From Puccinellia tenuiflora (lineage: Eukaryota > Streptophyta > Magnoliopsida > Poales > Poaceae): a stretch of DNA of 64,000 nt. The stretch is from the NCBI GenBank assembly GCA_012064385.1, contig QRDG01001356.1:1209660-1273659 (forward strand), read 5' to 3'. Positions 47,495 through 58,520 of the stretch are shown one piece after another; the stretch's first letter is position 1; every line of letters starts with the position of its first letter. Position numbers and translations under genes: made by a program. The notes under the pieces were generated by a model. That model did not search any database. It worked only from the letters and a program-made list of their open reading frames with translations, and was not told where the DNA came from.

Positions 47495-48643
47495 CAATAG
47501 GTACAAATGTCATATGCAACTCTACCATAACATCACTTACTTTTCCTAAAGCATGTTTAATGGAATCATCAGCAAGTGCAATTTCAATAGAGCTTTTTTC
47601 AAGATTCTTTAATTCAAGAACTTCATATAATTCTTTCGATAAACAGAGACACTAGATCCTAGATCTAATATAGCATGGTGTGTCTCTTTTCCAATCGTTA
47701 CTAGTACGTTGGGAATCCATACATCCCCAATCTTAGGTGGTATCATAGCTTCTTGGTTGTACCTGGCAATCTTTTCTATTAAAACATAATTAGCAATATA
47801 AGAACCAAAACCTGCTTGGTTAGAGTTGATGGAAGGATCACTTGCAATTTTTTGTAAGATAGATATTAATTCATGCAAGCTACAATTATCTAAGTCAAGT
47901 AGTGGTTCCTTGACTTCACTAAGCATTTTAACTTCCTCAACTTTTCTTTCTAACTCAATTAACAGAAGAGATTCATCATATTCAGTTTCATTAACTTCTT
48001 CTTTTAATCCAACAAGTTGAGACATAAATGGCAACAAATATTCAGGATAGTTCAATAATTCATTAAGAGTTTCCTCCAAAGTAAGAGGAACATTTTTAGC
48101 AATATTAATAGAATTCATTCCAACCACAGGTGGTTCTTGTGGTTTCCTTGCAGACATACTCAATAAAGTGGCTTGGTTATCAGCTAGTTTTGAAAGGGCT
48201 TTGTCTAGTCCTGTAGCTTGGAGTTGTAAGCCTTTAATATCAGAACTAATAGAAGCAACAGACTTATTCAACTCTTGTATATTATGACTACCAACTTGTT
48301 CTATAAGAATTTTATTAGCCTCAAAATTATCATTACTTGGTGGCATAGGCTTCAATTTATTATCACTAGTATTAGGATATGGAACAAAAGGACGGTTGTT
48401 GGGAACATATGGTGTTTTATTATAAGAATTATAATTGTTGTTACCATACCCATTATTACCATCGTTCCTAATGAAGTTAACATCAACATTTTCAGGATTA
48501 TTACAAACTAGTTCTTGCAAAGGGACATTTTCAATATTTTGTTTATTAATGAAAGCAAGAATAGTGTCCATTTTAGATGACAAATCACTTGTTTCTTCTA
48601 TGGAGTTTACTTTCTTAGATGGATTAGGTGCTCTTTCAGTATT
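47495..48643 (-). pseudogene. Gag C-terminus and protease start of element H
   Basis: The long frame at 48583-47609 has the Asn-rich tract NGNNGYGNNNYNSYNKTPYV, a coiled-coil middle (IQELNKSVASISSDIKGLQ), a Glu-rich block, and the region before the protease ending KETHHAILDLGSSVS. Here the usual DxG(A/S)S active site reads DLGSS. A frame change near 47620 separates it from ALADDSIKHALGKV and VELHMTFVPIDF, which reach the solo LTR. In Athila elements this product makes the capsid and matures it. Confidence 0.83.
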
Positions 48644-49282
48644 TCATTGACTATAGTTTTGCAAAATACTTTCTAAGATGTTCTTAGCTTCTACTATAGT
48701 TTTTCCCATAAAAGCCCCTCCAGCAGCGGAATCAAGAATATTTCTAGACATGTAATTTAGACCATTGTAGAAAGAGTGTAATATGGTCCATTCGTTGACC
48801 CCATGTGATGGACAAGTTCTAAGCATAAGTTTTATCCTATCACAAGCCATGGCAACATGTTCATTTTCATTTTGCCTAAAAGAAAGAAAATTGTTTCTAT
48901 TTTGCAAAATTTTAACAGGAGGATGATACTTTTTAATGAAAGCTTCTTTTAGATCATCCCATGAATTAATACTATCAGTAGGTAGTGAATGCAACCACTC
49001 TTTAGTTTTTCCTCTAAGTGAGAATGGAAATAACTTCAGTTTTACAATATCACTTTCCACATTTTTAAATTTTTGCATGTCACATATCTCAACAAAATCA
49101 TGAAGATGCATAGAGGCATCTTCCATAGCACTACCGCCAAATTGTTCCCTAGTTATCAAGTTCAACAAACTAGGACTTACTTCATAACTATCAACTTTTA
49201 TCTCAGGTGTGGCAATGGGCCTAGCAATAAATTGATCATTTGGAGTGTTTGTGTAGTCACACAACTTAGTTCTGTCTCCCAA
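48644..49282 (-). pseudogene. Gag N-terminal half of element H
   Basis: The frame carries the Athila gag signature: REQFGGSAMEDASMHLHDFV, then EICDMQKFKNV, KLKLFPFSLRGKTKEWLHSL and DSINSWDDLKEAFIKKY. An in-frame TGA after NYSQ (48644-48646) separates it from the gag C-terminal half, otherwise continuous. No ATG precedes the conserved part; the open frame begins after a stop near 49309, so the start is either lost or created by splicing. Gag forms the virus-like particle. Confidence 0.87.
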
Positions 49283-49590
49283 TTTTGCAAGTTTTTTATG
49301 TGTATTTTATTTTTTAAATGCAAAACTGAAAATAAAATGACATTAAACAATGCAAACCGAAATAACAAATGCAACACAAAATGCAAAACTGAAAATAAAA
49401 TATGCAAACCGAAATATAAATATGATATGCAAGACAATAACAAAACAAAATAAAATGCTTTGAAGGTAAAGATGGATAAGATGATGCTCACGTAGGTGCA
49501 ACCTCCCGAAGCTTAGGTGTTTGCACAAGTTGGTGATGAAGTTGAATTTGTTGTGAGATGCTCCTTTGGACAAATCTTTACAGCAACGAT

Positions 49591-49607
49591 TCCCGGCAAC
49601 GGCGCCA
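49591..49607 (-). other. Primer-binding site of element H
   Basis: The minus strand reads TGGCGCCGTTGCCGGGA, 10 bases inside the 5' LTR end. This is the site type of Athila elements (tRNA-Asp assignment from general knowledge). Confidence 0.88.
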
Positions 49608-49617
49608 GAAAACGTCT

Positions 49618-52600
49618 TGATGGCCTTTGACGTAGTTACCTGCGTCAAAAGAATGTGGTTAGGTTGAGACTCCAAGTGCAGAGTGTATAGTATAGAAAAG
49701 ACAGTTTTCCCCACGAGGGGTGACTCGAGGGTTTAATATCGAACTCTCGGGGAATCAGTAGTGAAAGATTTATCTTCCTATCCTTCTCTTGAGAACCTGC
49801 AAAACAAAGTAAATTGTTTTGTGCCCTCAACCTAACCAAGTGGTTGTCAAGCACAAGGTGTGAGAATGATATGAAAATATAATGAATGCAAAACAAGAAA
49901 TAAATATGCAATGATGATAAATAAATATGCAAGGATGGTGGAAACAATGATGGATGATATTTTTGGGCTTTATATTGTGAATGCAAGATATAAAAGTGTT
50001 TTTGTATTTTCGGTTTATTAAATGGCAGAAAATGGAAAAGCTTATAATTTGTTGGAAATGTGTTTCTTATGATTAAAAATGGACCGGGGTTCATGGTTTC
50101 ACAAATGCGCTCTCTCTTTAATAAAGTGGTAGATAATGGAACACTAGAATTGACGTATGAGATTGCAACAAAAGGTTTCATGACAAGTTACTAATTATAT
50201 GGGCATCACGTCCTAACATAGAGATCTTTTGTTTATTAATCTCTCTTACTCTCCACCAAGATGTGAATTAAATCTTAGCACCTCAGTAATTAAGATAAAT
50301 CAGAGTATAGCTTTAAGTCTTATGACATGAAGTTAAAATAAGAACATGCTAGATCTAGTCATGGAGAAGTGGCAATGGTCACACCCACACCTCCGGTAGC
50401 ATGGTATTTTTCTTTATCCCTAGTGAGGCAACAAAGTAAGGCAAAAATACCCAAGTGGATCGCTGATAACCCCCAAGAGCAGGGGATCACTGTAGCACCT
50501 CTCAATGTGGAAGTAAGGTATCGATCCGCAGGAGCAAGAAGGAAAAGTTATCTATTCCCTACAACTAAAGTGTCACAAGTTTTAGTTGATTATGCACTAA
50601 ACAAGTTTATAGAACAAGGTGGTTGAGTTAATGGATGGAAGTTTGATGTAACAAAACAAGAGCATGAAAGTGTCCCAATCCTCTTCAATGCAAGAGGACA
50701 AGACAAAGGTGTAAACGGTGCTTGGAAATAAGGCCTAGGGATCATACTTTCACTAGTGGACACTCTCAACAATAATAATATAATTGAATACATAGATATT
50801 TCCTCTTCACTATGCTACCCCGAACTATCTTCTAGTTGGATAACGAATACCAATCAATTGTGTAGGGCTACAAAAGCACACCTTAAAGTCACATTCCACA
50901 TCTAGGGAACCCCACACTGTCAACTTGAGCCCCCTAAATAGTACTACACAAACACCACAATTTCGTAGAGACATCCAACACAAATAATAACTCATGGTAA
51001 GTATTCATGTAATCTTTAGCCTAAGAGCCACACACGGTGCACACACTGTCAACTTCACACCATGGGACAAAGGTGACTCCAGAAATCACATCAATAAAAC
51101 CACTTGAGTAGCATAATTCATAAGATGATGAAGAGTAACATCTATGGATTCAACTAGATTACAAAGTTCATGATCACATAAAGATCACACCATGGGAGAG
51201 AGAGATAAACCACATAGCTACCGGCGTGAGCCCTCAGCCCCGATGAAGGATTACCCCCTCCTCATCATCGAGACGGTGGAGATGATCTTGCTGTAGATGT
51301 TGATGATGAACACATCGGAGGGGGTGGAGCCCTCCGGAGGTGGACTCCGGCGGTGTTTCCCCCCTCCGATCTTCTCCGGCGGCAGCCTTCTGCCTCTCTG
51401 TTTCTGGTTTTGTGTTTCTCTGCCGCCTCCCTCTGGAAAACGTCGCGGGACTATTTTTATAGTCGTTTTTAGGTCACGAGGAAGCTTCGGGAAGAAGGAT
51501 CGTCGCAAACGGGGCCACGAGGGCCAAAAGAGGTGGGCCCACGCAGCTACAGTACCAGGCCGTGTGGGGCACCCCCTTTTGCCCCTCCGGCCTCCGTTCG
51601 CTTGCTTCTTTCGCTCCTAGGTCTTCCTCCTTCCAAAATAATGATCCTCGTAAATTTATAGCTCATTATGATGTCGTTAAGGCCCTGAAACAAATAAGGA
51701 AAGAAATAGGGTTTTCTGCCTGCGCAGGATTAATTCCATAAAAAGGGGAAATCATTATTAATTACCAAAAATCATTAAATAACAGTAATATACCCCTTAT
51801 ATGATGCAAATATGAATGAAAAGCAAGTATTATAGTTCAAAGTTCATGTATGCATTTTACATGCATCAATCGCGCAACTTCTCTCACTTTCACCGCACTA
51901 GCCACCCCCTCATTACTCCAACTAATGCACACGTTCCCCCACACAAGCTCTCATAAACATGCTTGATCAAAACTAGTAGACAAGAATGGGGTACATAATA
52001 TGCATCTACTTTCATAACTGAAACAAAACAATTGCAATCTCAAACATATATTAACTCATAAAGAGATCCACCACAAAGGTATTACATAGATGACCGTAAT
52101 CATGTTTGGCAGCTCATATGGTGCTAATTACTGAAGCTCAAGAGAGAGGAGAGATACATAAGTTACTTCCACAAACCCATAGTCCAGGGGTGGACTACTC
52201 CCTCTTCATCATGGAGACGGTGGAGATATCGTTGGGGGAGATGGAGACCACGCCGGCAGCGCTCTACCGGAGTTTACCCCCTCCAATCTGTAGCTCCAGA
52301 TCTCTGTTTCGGTGTTTCTGTGTTTTCGGCGGCCTCCCCTCCGAAAGGCATCGGGAGACTATTTTTATAGTCGGTTTTAGGTCAAGACGAAGCTTCTGGA
52401 AGAAAGATCGACGGCAACGGAGCCACGAGGGCCCAGATGAGCGGTCCCACGCGGCCAAGGAATCTGGCCGCGTGGGCCACCCTCTTCTGGCCCTCGGGCC
52501 TCCGTTCGTTCGCTTCCTTCGCTCCTACGCTTTGTTCCTTCCAAAAACTGATGCTCGTAAATTTTCAGGTCATTTGGACGTCGTTTGGGTCCCTGAAACA

Positions 52601-52774
52601 TCAAAATATAGAAAAGGGTTTTCTGCCAGTGCAGGGTTAATTCCAGAAAAATAGGAAAACTGTGAAATCTTCCCAAAATCATTATAAAAAATGATATAAC
52701 CCTTATATGATGCAAATATGATTGAAATATGAGTATTATAATGCAAAGTTTACGTATGCATTTTACATGCATCA
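49618..52774 (-). repeat. 5' LTR of element H, interrupted by solo LTR I
   Basis: Two segments, 49618-50463 and 51874-52774, match 39191-40928 on either side of element I. Confidence 0.92.
50464..51868. repeat. Solo LTR I inside the H 5' LTR
   Basis: 1405 bp, TGATAACCC...ATGCATCA, with a perfect ATCGC duplication (50459-50463 and 51869-51873). Its last 300 bp resemble the H LTR end (CGGTGGAGAT, TATTTTTATAGTCG, TACATGCATCA), so it comes from a related Athila-like family and has the same (minus) orientation as H. No internal domain remains. Confidence 0.92.
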
Positions 52775-52841
52775 GCGCCCCGTGCCGAACCTAAAAAGTT
52801 GGTATCCTTTACTCCCAGTGTCCGTGATCCAAGACACGACA
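52775..52841 (+). repeat. Element J 5' LTR, right end
   Basis: Begins with the GCGCC duplicate of H and ends GACACGACA just before the primer site. Confidence 0.7.
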
Positions 52842-52843
52842 TC

Positions 52844-52862
52844 TGGCGCGCCAGGTAGGGGG
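52844..52862 (+). other. Primer-binding site of element J
   Basis: TGGCGCGCCAGGTAGGGGG, the site form of Tat-group gypsy elements in grasses, two bases after the LTR end. Confidence 0.85.
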
Positions 52863-52933
52863 CGCAAGCGCTTGATTCGTCTTCATTAACTTCGAGATCT
52901 TCGCCGAGATCCACCTCAAGTTCTTCGCCGACC

Positions 52934-53868
52934 ATGCCGCTGAAGAAGAAGGCCGATGCCGCGACCTCCATGCCGGTCTCCCCCACGCGCACTCAGGCTT
53001 CTGGCGAGCGCCGCGCTGCTGCGATGAACCAGAATGTTCCTCTACCCCCACCGCCTCCGGAGAAGGTGGTGCCGGATGGAGCGGGCAGCAACATCCGGAG
53101 CGGCGAGGACGCGGCTGCACAAGGGAACTCCACCAGGCTTCACCCCTCTTGCTCAAGTGGGGAGAAGAGCATCGGTGGCAACATCGGCAAGGTCCCCACT
53201 ACTGGGGAGAAAGCGACAGCGCCCATGCCGGCAAGGGTCCGCAAGGCGCCAGAAGCAAGTCCTGCACGCTCCTCTCCGCAGAATCGCAAGATCGTCACGA
53301 CGCCCTCGTCACTGCCAAGGCCCTGATCCAGTCCTTCCACGCCAATGTCCGGCACACCCGGATGCGCGAGAAGTTGAGCACACATCGCATCGAGACCACC
53401 CGCGAGCTCTGGGAGCTTGCAGACCGATGCGCCCGCGAAGAGGAAGGGGTCAGGTTCCCCGGGGAAGACGAACCCGAGGACAAGGTCACCCCTGCCAAGA
53501 ACAAGAAACGAAACCCTGGACCCGACAAGCGCGTCTTCGTCACCGAGTCTCTCCCCAAGAAAGCCAAGCCGGCCTCAACCTCCGAGGGGGAAGAAGATCC
53601 ATGGTTCCACATCCACCCTGACGGCAACCACCTGCTCAAGGACTGTGGCGAAGTAAAGGGCCTCGCCATGCGTGCACAACGTCAGGCTGACGGGGTCGGC
53701 CCAGGCGCCTACTATAGCTACGGACTCACCAGGAACTACTCTCGAGTGTGCCCCACGAGTCGCCAAGGCAGTGGCGGCCGGGGGTGGGGATGTGGCGGAG
53801 GCCGTGGAGGAAGGTGCGGAGGCCAAGGCGGACGGGTAAGGAATCGGCTGGGTATTGTTTTGTGTTAG
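52934..53868 (+). pseudogene. Gag of element J (frameshifted, 3' truncated)
   Basis: The first frame starts at an ATG (52934) with MPLKKKADAATSMPVS and a Pro/Lys-rich region, as in Tat gags, and stops at 53324. The second frame (53149-53868) carries the capsid end: LVTAKALIQSFHANVRHTRM, then STHRIETTRELWELADRCAR and EEEGVRFPGE, a basic stretch, then EEDPWFHIHPDGNHLLKDCG, which resembles the region before the zinc knuckle. It ends in a Gly/Arg-rich tract and runs into LTR M. Most of the capsid core between the two parts is missing, so a deletion plus a frameshift has occurred. Confidence 0.75.
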
Positions 53869-54440
53869 CATGGTTGGATACCTATGCGCTCTCTTACCAT
53901 GTCTCTTTTAGACGAAAGTTGTAGCGTGTCTCTATAGTTTTAGTGCTGCTTGCCGCCGATTCAACCACTAACCCCTTCCCCCGGAATTCAAGCTTTGATA
54001 TCTTATGAGTATTACTTGCCAGTACTTCGTATAGTACTGACCCCTTCGGGGCTGCTATTCCAATGCAGCCTACAGGTTTAAAGTCTGATGACGTTAGCTT
54101 CGGAATCCCTCCGGCTTGGCCTGGGCAGGGATAGGGTGCCTTCGTTTATCTTCAGGACTCTTAGTCCAATTTGTATCTTGTCCATAGTTGGACGCTATTC
54201 GCTTCCGTTGTTATTTGGATCTTTGTATTGTATCTTTTGTTCTTGACTTGGTGAGTCGTTGTTGTATAAGTTCTTTTGTGGGTTCTGTCGAGAACTATTG
54301 TAATGATCATCACAATTCCACCCGCATAACGTGTGTGTTGTGACGTCCATGTTATGCCTGGTGGGCGTCCTAGGATCGTTATTATGCGGATTTGGTGGTA
54401 GCGCTCAAATCTACATAGTACCGATCCCCGAGGCATTACA
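53869..54440 (+). repeat. LTR M, plus-strand element
   Basis: Non-coding sequence ending GAGGCATTACA, followed by an initiator tRNA-Met primer site. The left edge is not clear; coding of J stops being recognisable at about 53830-53865. Confidence 0.5.
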
Positions 54441-54443
54441 AAG

Positions 54444-54457
54444 TGGTATCAGAGCCA
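54444..54457 (+). other. Primer-binding site of element M
   Basis: TGGTATCAGAGCCA, three bases after the LTR end; full 14-base match to the initiator tRNA-Met type. Only about 80 bp of leader follow before the sequence changes to fragment N. Confidence 0.85.
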
Positions 54458-54544
54458 GGTTCTTCGATACCCTGCGGTCCGCTCTGCCTGTAGGATACCC
54501 TAGCTAATGGTCGTTGTTGTAGAGTGTCAAAAACTATCTTACAA

Positions 54545-54885
54545 AATTTTTTTTGGCAAATATCTTACGCGGGTCCTAGGGGGGCCGCGGCAGGAGGCTG
54601 CCTGCGCCCTGTGGGTGGCCCCTCAGGCTCCCCTTTGGTCTTCGGGTGTCCTATTTCGCATAAAAAAATCTCCGTAAATTTTCGTCCAATTCCGAGAATA
54701 TTTCCAGAAGTAAATTTTCTGAAATACAAAAACAGCAAAAACAGGGAACTGGCACTAGACATCTTGTCAATAGTTTAGTCCGACAAAATGCATAAAAATG
54801 ATATAAATGACAATAAAAACATGAGACAATATCAGAAAACTAGCATGGATCACTAAAAAATTATAGATACGTTTGAGACGTATCA
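54545..54885 (-). repeat. LTR fragment N (Athila-like start)
   Basis: On the minus strand it begins TGATACGTCTCAAACGTATC at 54885, a start seen in Athila-like elements of Triticeae-type grasses. It then shows typical LTR text to about 54545, where it is cut off. Confidence 0.55.
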
Positions 54886-55485
54886 GCGTTCTCATCCATC
54901 GAGGGAGCAGGTAGCGCGCGGGCAGGAGCGAGGCGTCGGCGGCATGGCGCCAGTGCCCGCACTGTTGCCACAGGGACGAAGACTCCTCAGTACTTTCGGC
55001 TAAATCCCAGTAGTACCGACGAATCCATCTAAAACCAGAGGCTTGCTATTTTATTTGGTCACTTAAACAACCCCAAAAAATTCTATAAAAATTCAGGGAG
55101 GCTCTCAGTAAGATAAGGAAGCTCCCCATATTTTCATTTGGAATTTTTGAACAGTTTAGCATGGTTTCAAATTCAAAATTGATTTGAACCAATTTTGAAT
55201 TCTCAACTTTTATTTCTTTGCTTGTCAAGAATTTGCTTTTGACAAATATTTATAAAATGTATTCTTGGAACTTCCTGGACAATTTGGAGGTTCAAATTAA
55301 TTTGTTTGCCAATTTGAGCAATGCATTTGGTTGGAAGGCTTGGGAAGGGTTTTGCTTCCCTTTTAATTGTTTTCAAGTGGTGCTTGTTAAACTTAGCAAT
55401 TTCAAATGTATGCCATGATGCAAGATGACAAAGCAAAAGTGAAAATTTGGTTCAAATTTTACAGTACCAAACTGGGGCTGTTACA
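54886..55485 (-). repeat. Truncated LTR of the G superfamily
   Basis: Colinear with the last 600 bp (plus-strand sense) of the G LTRs, including GCGTCGGCGGCATGGCGC, the AT-rich section and the end CTGGGGCTGTTACA. The other 3.4 kb are missing. Confidence 0.85.
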
Positions 55486-55612
55486 TCAGTCGAGTCACGT
55501 AACCCGAGTCAGATCCCATCCGAAAGGGTTACAAATTTATAAGTATGCAGGATTGTCCATCTTTGCATATTTATAACCGTACCTCTTCCGGATTGTCCAT
55601 GTTTTTGGACAG

Positions 55613-55824
55613 CCCGAGTACGTGTAGATCGAGTCGTGTTCCATGTTGTACCCCTTCCTGAGACGGAATTTCGGCAACACCTCCTCGTTGTTCTTCGGAT
55701 GCACACCCTCTCGGCTTGACAAGCTCGAGACGTGTATTCTGAAGAACAGTGGGGAGGTGCTGCCGAAATTCCGTCTCGGGTCGGGGTAAAACATGGAACA
55801 CGACTCGATCTACACGGACTCAGG
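55613..55824. repeat. Long imperfect hairpin upstream of TNP2
   Basis: Left arm 55613-55696 and right arm 55741-55824 pair over 84 positions with about 10 mismatches, several of which would be G:U pairs in RNA. The 44-base loop contains further pairing (GCACAC with GTGTAT). It lies between the element edge and the transposase start at 55981. Confidence 0.88.
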
Positions 55825-55980
55825 TGGGATAAGCCCACCTATTAGAAGTGTAGGTGAACCCTTGCATGCAGTAAAAGATAAAATTTGGCCGTAATTAATC
55901 TGACGACATTTAATAAATTTATTATTACTTCCTGCATATAATGAATTGCGTCACCATTGTCCCCCAAAGAGAAGAAGAAG

Positions 55981-58324
55981 ATGTCTGATAATGCTGACCG
56001 TGAGTAGATGTATACTGGCAGAAAGAATCAGTGGGAGTTTAGTGATGAATGGAGAGATAAGGCCGAGGAGTTTGTGAATAAGGCGTTTGACATCACCAGC
56101 AAACCCATGAAAGTGTTTTGCCCCTGTACAGAATGCGGTAACCGAAAGCGACAGTCAAAGGTAGATGTGAGTACACACCTGCTCAAGTTCGGGTTCACAC
56201 CGTTCTACCAAGTTTGGAATTTCCATGGTGAACAGTTAGCAAAATGCCCTAGAACCGAGCCGCGTCAGATTCAGCCAGCGGGAGAATTTGACACTGGGTT
56301 CAACAACTGCTTAGACGACTTTGTTAATGCTAATGCGCCTGAAAGCCCTCATGTAGAGGCGGAGACACCTCAGGAGGCGGAGACAAGTGAGCAGCCGAAG
56401 GAAAACACGAAGAAGTACTACGAGACTATGTTTGCTTCCTAGAAACCCCTTCATCAACATACAGATGTTACCCTTCTAGATGCCATCACTCGCCTTATGG
56501 CCCTGAAGTGCAAGAGGAAGATATGCAGGGATGGTTTCGATGATATTCTGGCCGTCGTTGGAAGTATTCTACCGTAAGGGCACATCTTGGCGAAGAGCTT
56601 CTACGAGGCGACTAAACTCCTCCGTGACCTTAAGATGTCATATGAGAAGATAGACGCCTGTCCAAAGAACATGCTGGAACAAATTATTGCAGCCATTTTA
56701 ATTCCTCTAGGTACTTCGAGGTCGACCTCGGTGGTGGACAGAAGAGGCAGACCGGGATTCCCCAAAAGATTCTCCGGTACCTTCCATTTATACCGAGGAT
56801 CCAACGGCTTTACATGAACAAAGACACTGCCCAGCAGATGCGATGGGCCGCGTTAGGGGAGAGATACACGGACAAGATGATACATCCGTCGGATGGTGCC
56901 GCATGGAGGAAGTTTGTAGCAAAGTATCCACTGAAAGCGGGCGACCCGAGGAGCATAACTGTTGCTATATCAACCGACGGGTTCAATCCGTATGGCATGT
57001 CGGTGGCAACATATAGCTGTTGGCCCGTGTTTGTCATCCCCCAGAACCTCCCCCCCCCCCCCCCCCCCGGCGAGTCCATGAGATCACATAACATGTTATT
57101 GTCGATGATAATCCCAGGACCGAAATACCCGGGTAAGAACATGAATGTGTACCTAGAACAACAAAATCCCCACTGCTGGAAGACTTGGCTGTTGGCTGGA
57201 ATGGTCGCGGGGTCCGAAAATATGATGCCTCAACAAATGATCACTCCGATATGTATGTCTGGTACCACACATCCCTGCATGACTTACCAGCGCGTGCTTT
57301 GTTCTACAGCTGGTAAACACATGGGAAGTGGCCTTCCCCGCAGTGCAAACAGGCTATGACTTTCTTCTCGCTTAAGAAGGGAGGCAAGTACTCCTGCTTT
57401 GATCAACATCGACAGTTCCTTGACCCAGATCATAGATACAGGAGTGACGTAAAGCGGTTCAAGAAAGGAGTCGAGATCCATGCTCCGAAACCACGTCTGA
57501 TGACCGGAAGAGAAATCAAGGCCGAGCTAGAAGCTCTCGTGCCTAACCCCGATGGGAATGGTTTCATGGGTTATGGGGAGACGCACCAGTGGACTCAAAT
57601 TTCGTGCTTCTAGAAGCTGCTCCCTTAGATGGAGGATATCGAGCTTCCACACAACATTGATGTAATGCACACCGAAAAGAATATCGTCGAGGCTCTTTAT
57701 AGCAGCATCATGGAGACTGAGAAGACGAAGGATAACGTCAAGGCTCGAATTGACCAAGAAGAACTTTGTGATAGCCCAAATCTGAATATGCAGCCTCCTG
57801 GAGTCAATGGCAGTAGGTGGTCTAAGCCAAAGGCTCGGTTCTTCCCTACAAGGGCGGAAAGAAGGGAAATATTACAGTGGCTCATGGACTGTTTGTACTT
57901 CCCTGATGGGTATGCAGCTAACTGGCCGAGGTGTGTGAACCTGGAAACGCAACGAGTAGGAGGGTTGAAGAGTCATGACTACCACGTGTGGATTGGGCGC
58001 ATAATGCCGGTGATGATTCGAGGCTATGTCGATGAGGAGACTTGGCGAGTACTGTCGGAGTTGAGCTTTTGCTTCCGCCAGATTTGTGCAAGGGAGTTAG
58101 ATCATGAAGTGGTTGAGAAGCTGCATGAATAGGCACCCGAGTTGCTTTGCAAGCTAGAGATGTTACTTCCACCAGTTTTTTTTAATCCGATGCAACATAT
58201 GATCTTGCATCTCCCGCACGAGGCTTTACTGGGGGGGGGGGCTGTGTCGACCCGTTGGCAGTTTGGGCCTGAGAGAGAAATGAAGAAGCAACGTGGAAAT
58301 TGCGCTAATAAATGCAAGATCGAG
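55981..58324 (+). pseudogene. TNP2-type CACTA transposase (broken)
   Basis: From ATG 55981 the frame hits TAG at 56005. It then reads the transposase-associated domain: FSDEWRDKAEEFVNKAF, FCPCTECGNRKRQ (CxxC pair), VDVSTHLLKFGFTPFY. After a stop at 56440 come LMALKCKRKICRDGFDDIL and KSFYEATKLLRDLKMSYEKI. A small deletion and frame change follow near 56680. The core frame at 56814-57359 has RWAALGERYTDKMIHPSDG, ISTDGFNPYGM and MIIPGPKYPGKNMNVYLE. A further frame at 57356-57613 has MTFFSLKKGGKYSCFDQHR, and 57629-58132 has ELPHNIDVMHTEKNIVEAL and GLKSHDYHVWIG. It ends FFNPMQHMILHLPHEA at the E insertion. The enzyme would bind and cut CACTA ends. Homopolymer runs (19 C at 57050, 11 G at 58231) sit in it. 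Confidence 0.9.
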
Positions 58325-58495
58325 TGTCATGGTATTGTCGAATCTAGCCACGGCAGGGGTGCCATTGAGCTAGGTAGAGAGAGGGGTTTAGGAGACGTGG
58401 GGTATTTCGGCGACGGGATGACAAAGGGTTTACCCAGCTTCGGATCTCACAACGGTGGCACCCCTGTCGCGGCTAGATTCGACAATACCACGACA
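58325..58495 (+). repeat. 5' LTR of element E, with 40-bp terminal inverted repeats
   Basis: 171 bp, TGTCATGGTATTG...CAATACCACGACA. Bases 58325-58364 and 58456-58495 are inverted copies with about 4 differences. Left flank TCGAG; the right side is the primer site. Confidence 0.8.
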
Positions 58496-58497
58496 GT

Positions 58498-58515
58498 TGG
58501 CGCCCACCGTGGGGC
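58498..58515 (+). other. Primer-binding site of element E
   Basis: TGGCGCCCACCGTGGGGC, two bases after the LTR end; the Tat-type site also seen in element F. Confidence 0.83.
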
Positions 58516-58520
58516 AGGAG

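Larger units (their letters stand above)
39191..52774 (-). mobile_element. Element H: Athila-like gypsy element without pol enzymes
   Basis: 13.6 kb including two later insertions. GCGCC flanks both sides (39186-39190 and 52775-52779). On the minus strand: 5' LTR (52774-49618, holding solo LTR I), Athila-type primer site, gag, protease start, solo G-type LTR (47489-43504), protease tail, then 2.4 kb without coding and the 3' LTR (40928-39191). Only gag and part of the protease are present; RT, RNase H and integrase are absent. The ends are TGATGGCC...CATGCATCA. Confidence 0.93.
55486..58324 (+). mobile_element. CACTA (En/Spm) transposon remnant with TNP2 transposase
   Basis: A decayed TNP2-type transposase and an upstream hairpin region. 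The terminal CACTA repeats are not in view: the left end is masked by the G-type LTR fragment and the right part is cut by element E at 58325. No second transposon gene (TNPA) is visible. Confidence 0.85.
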
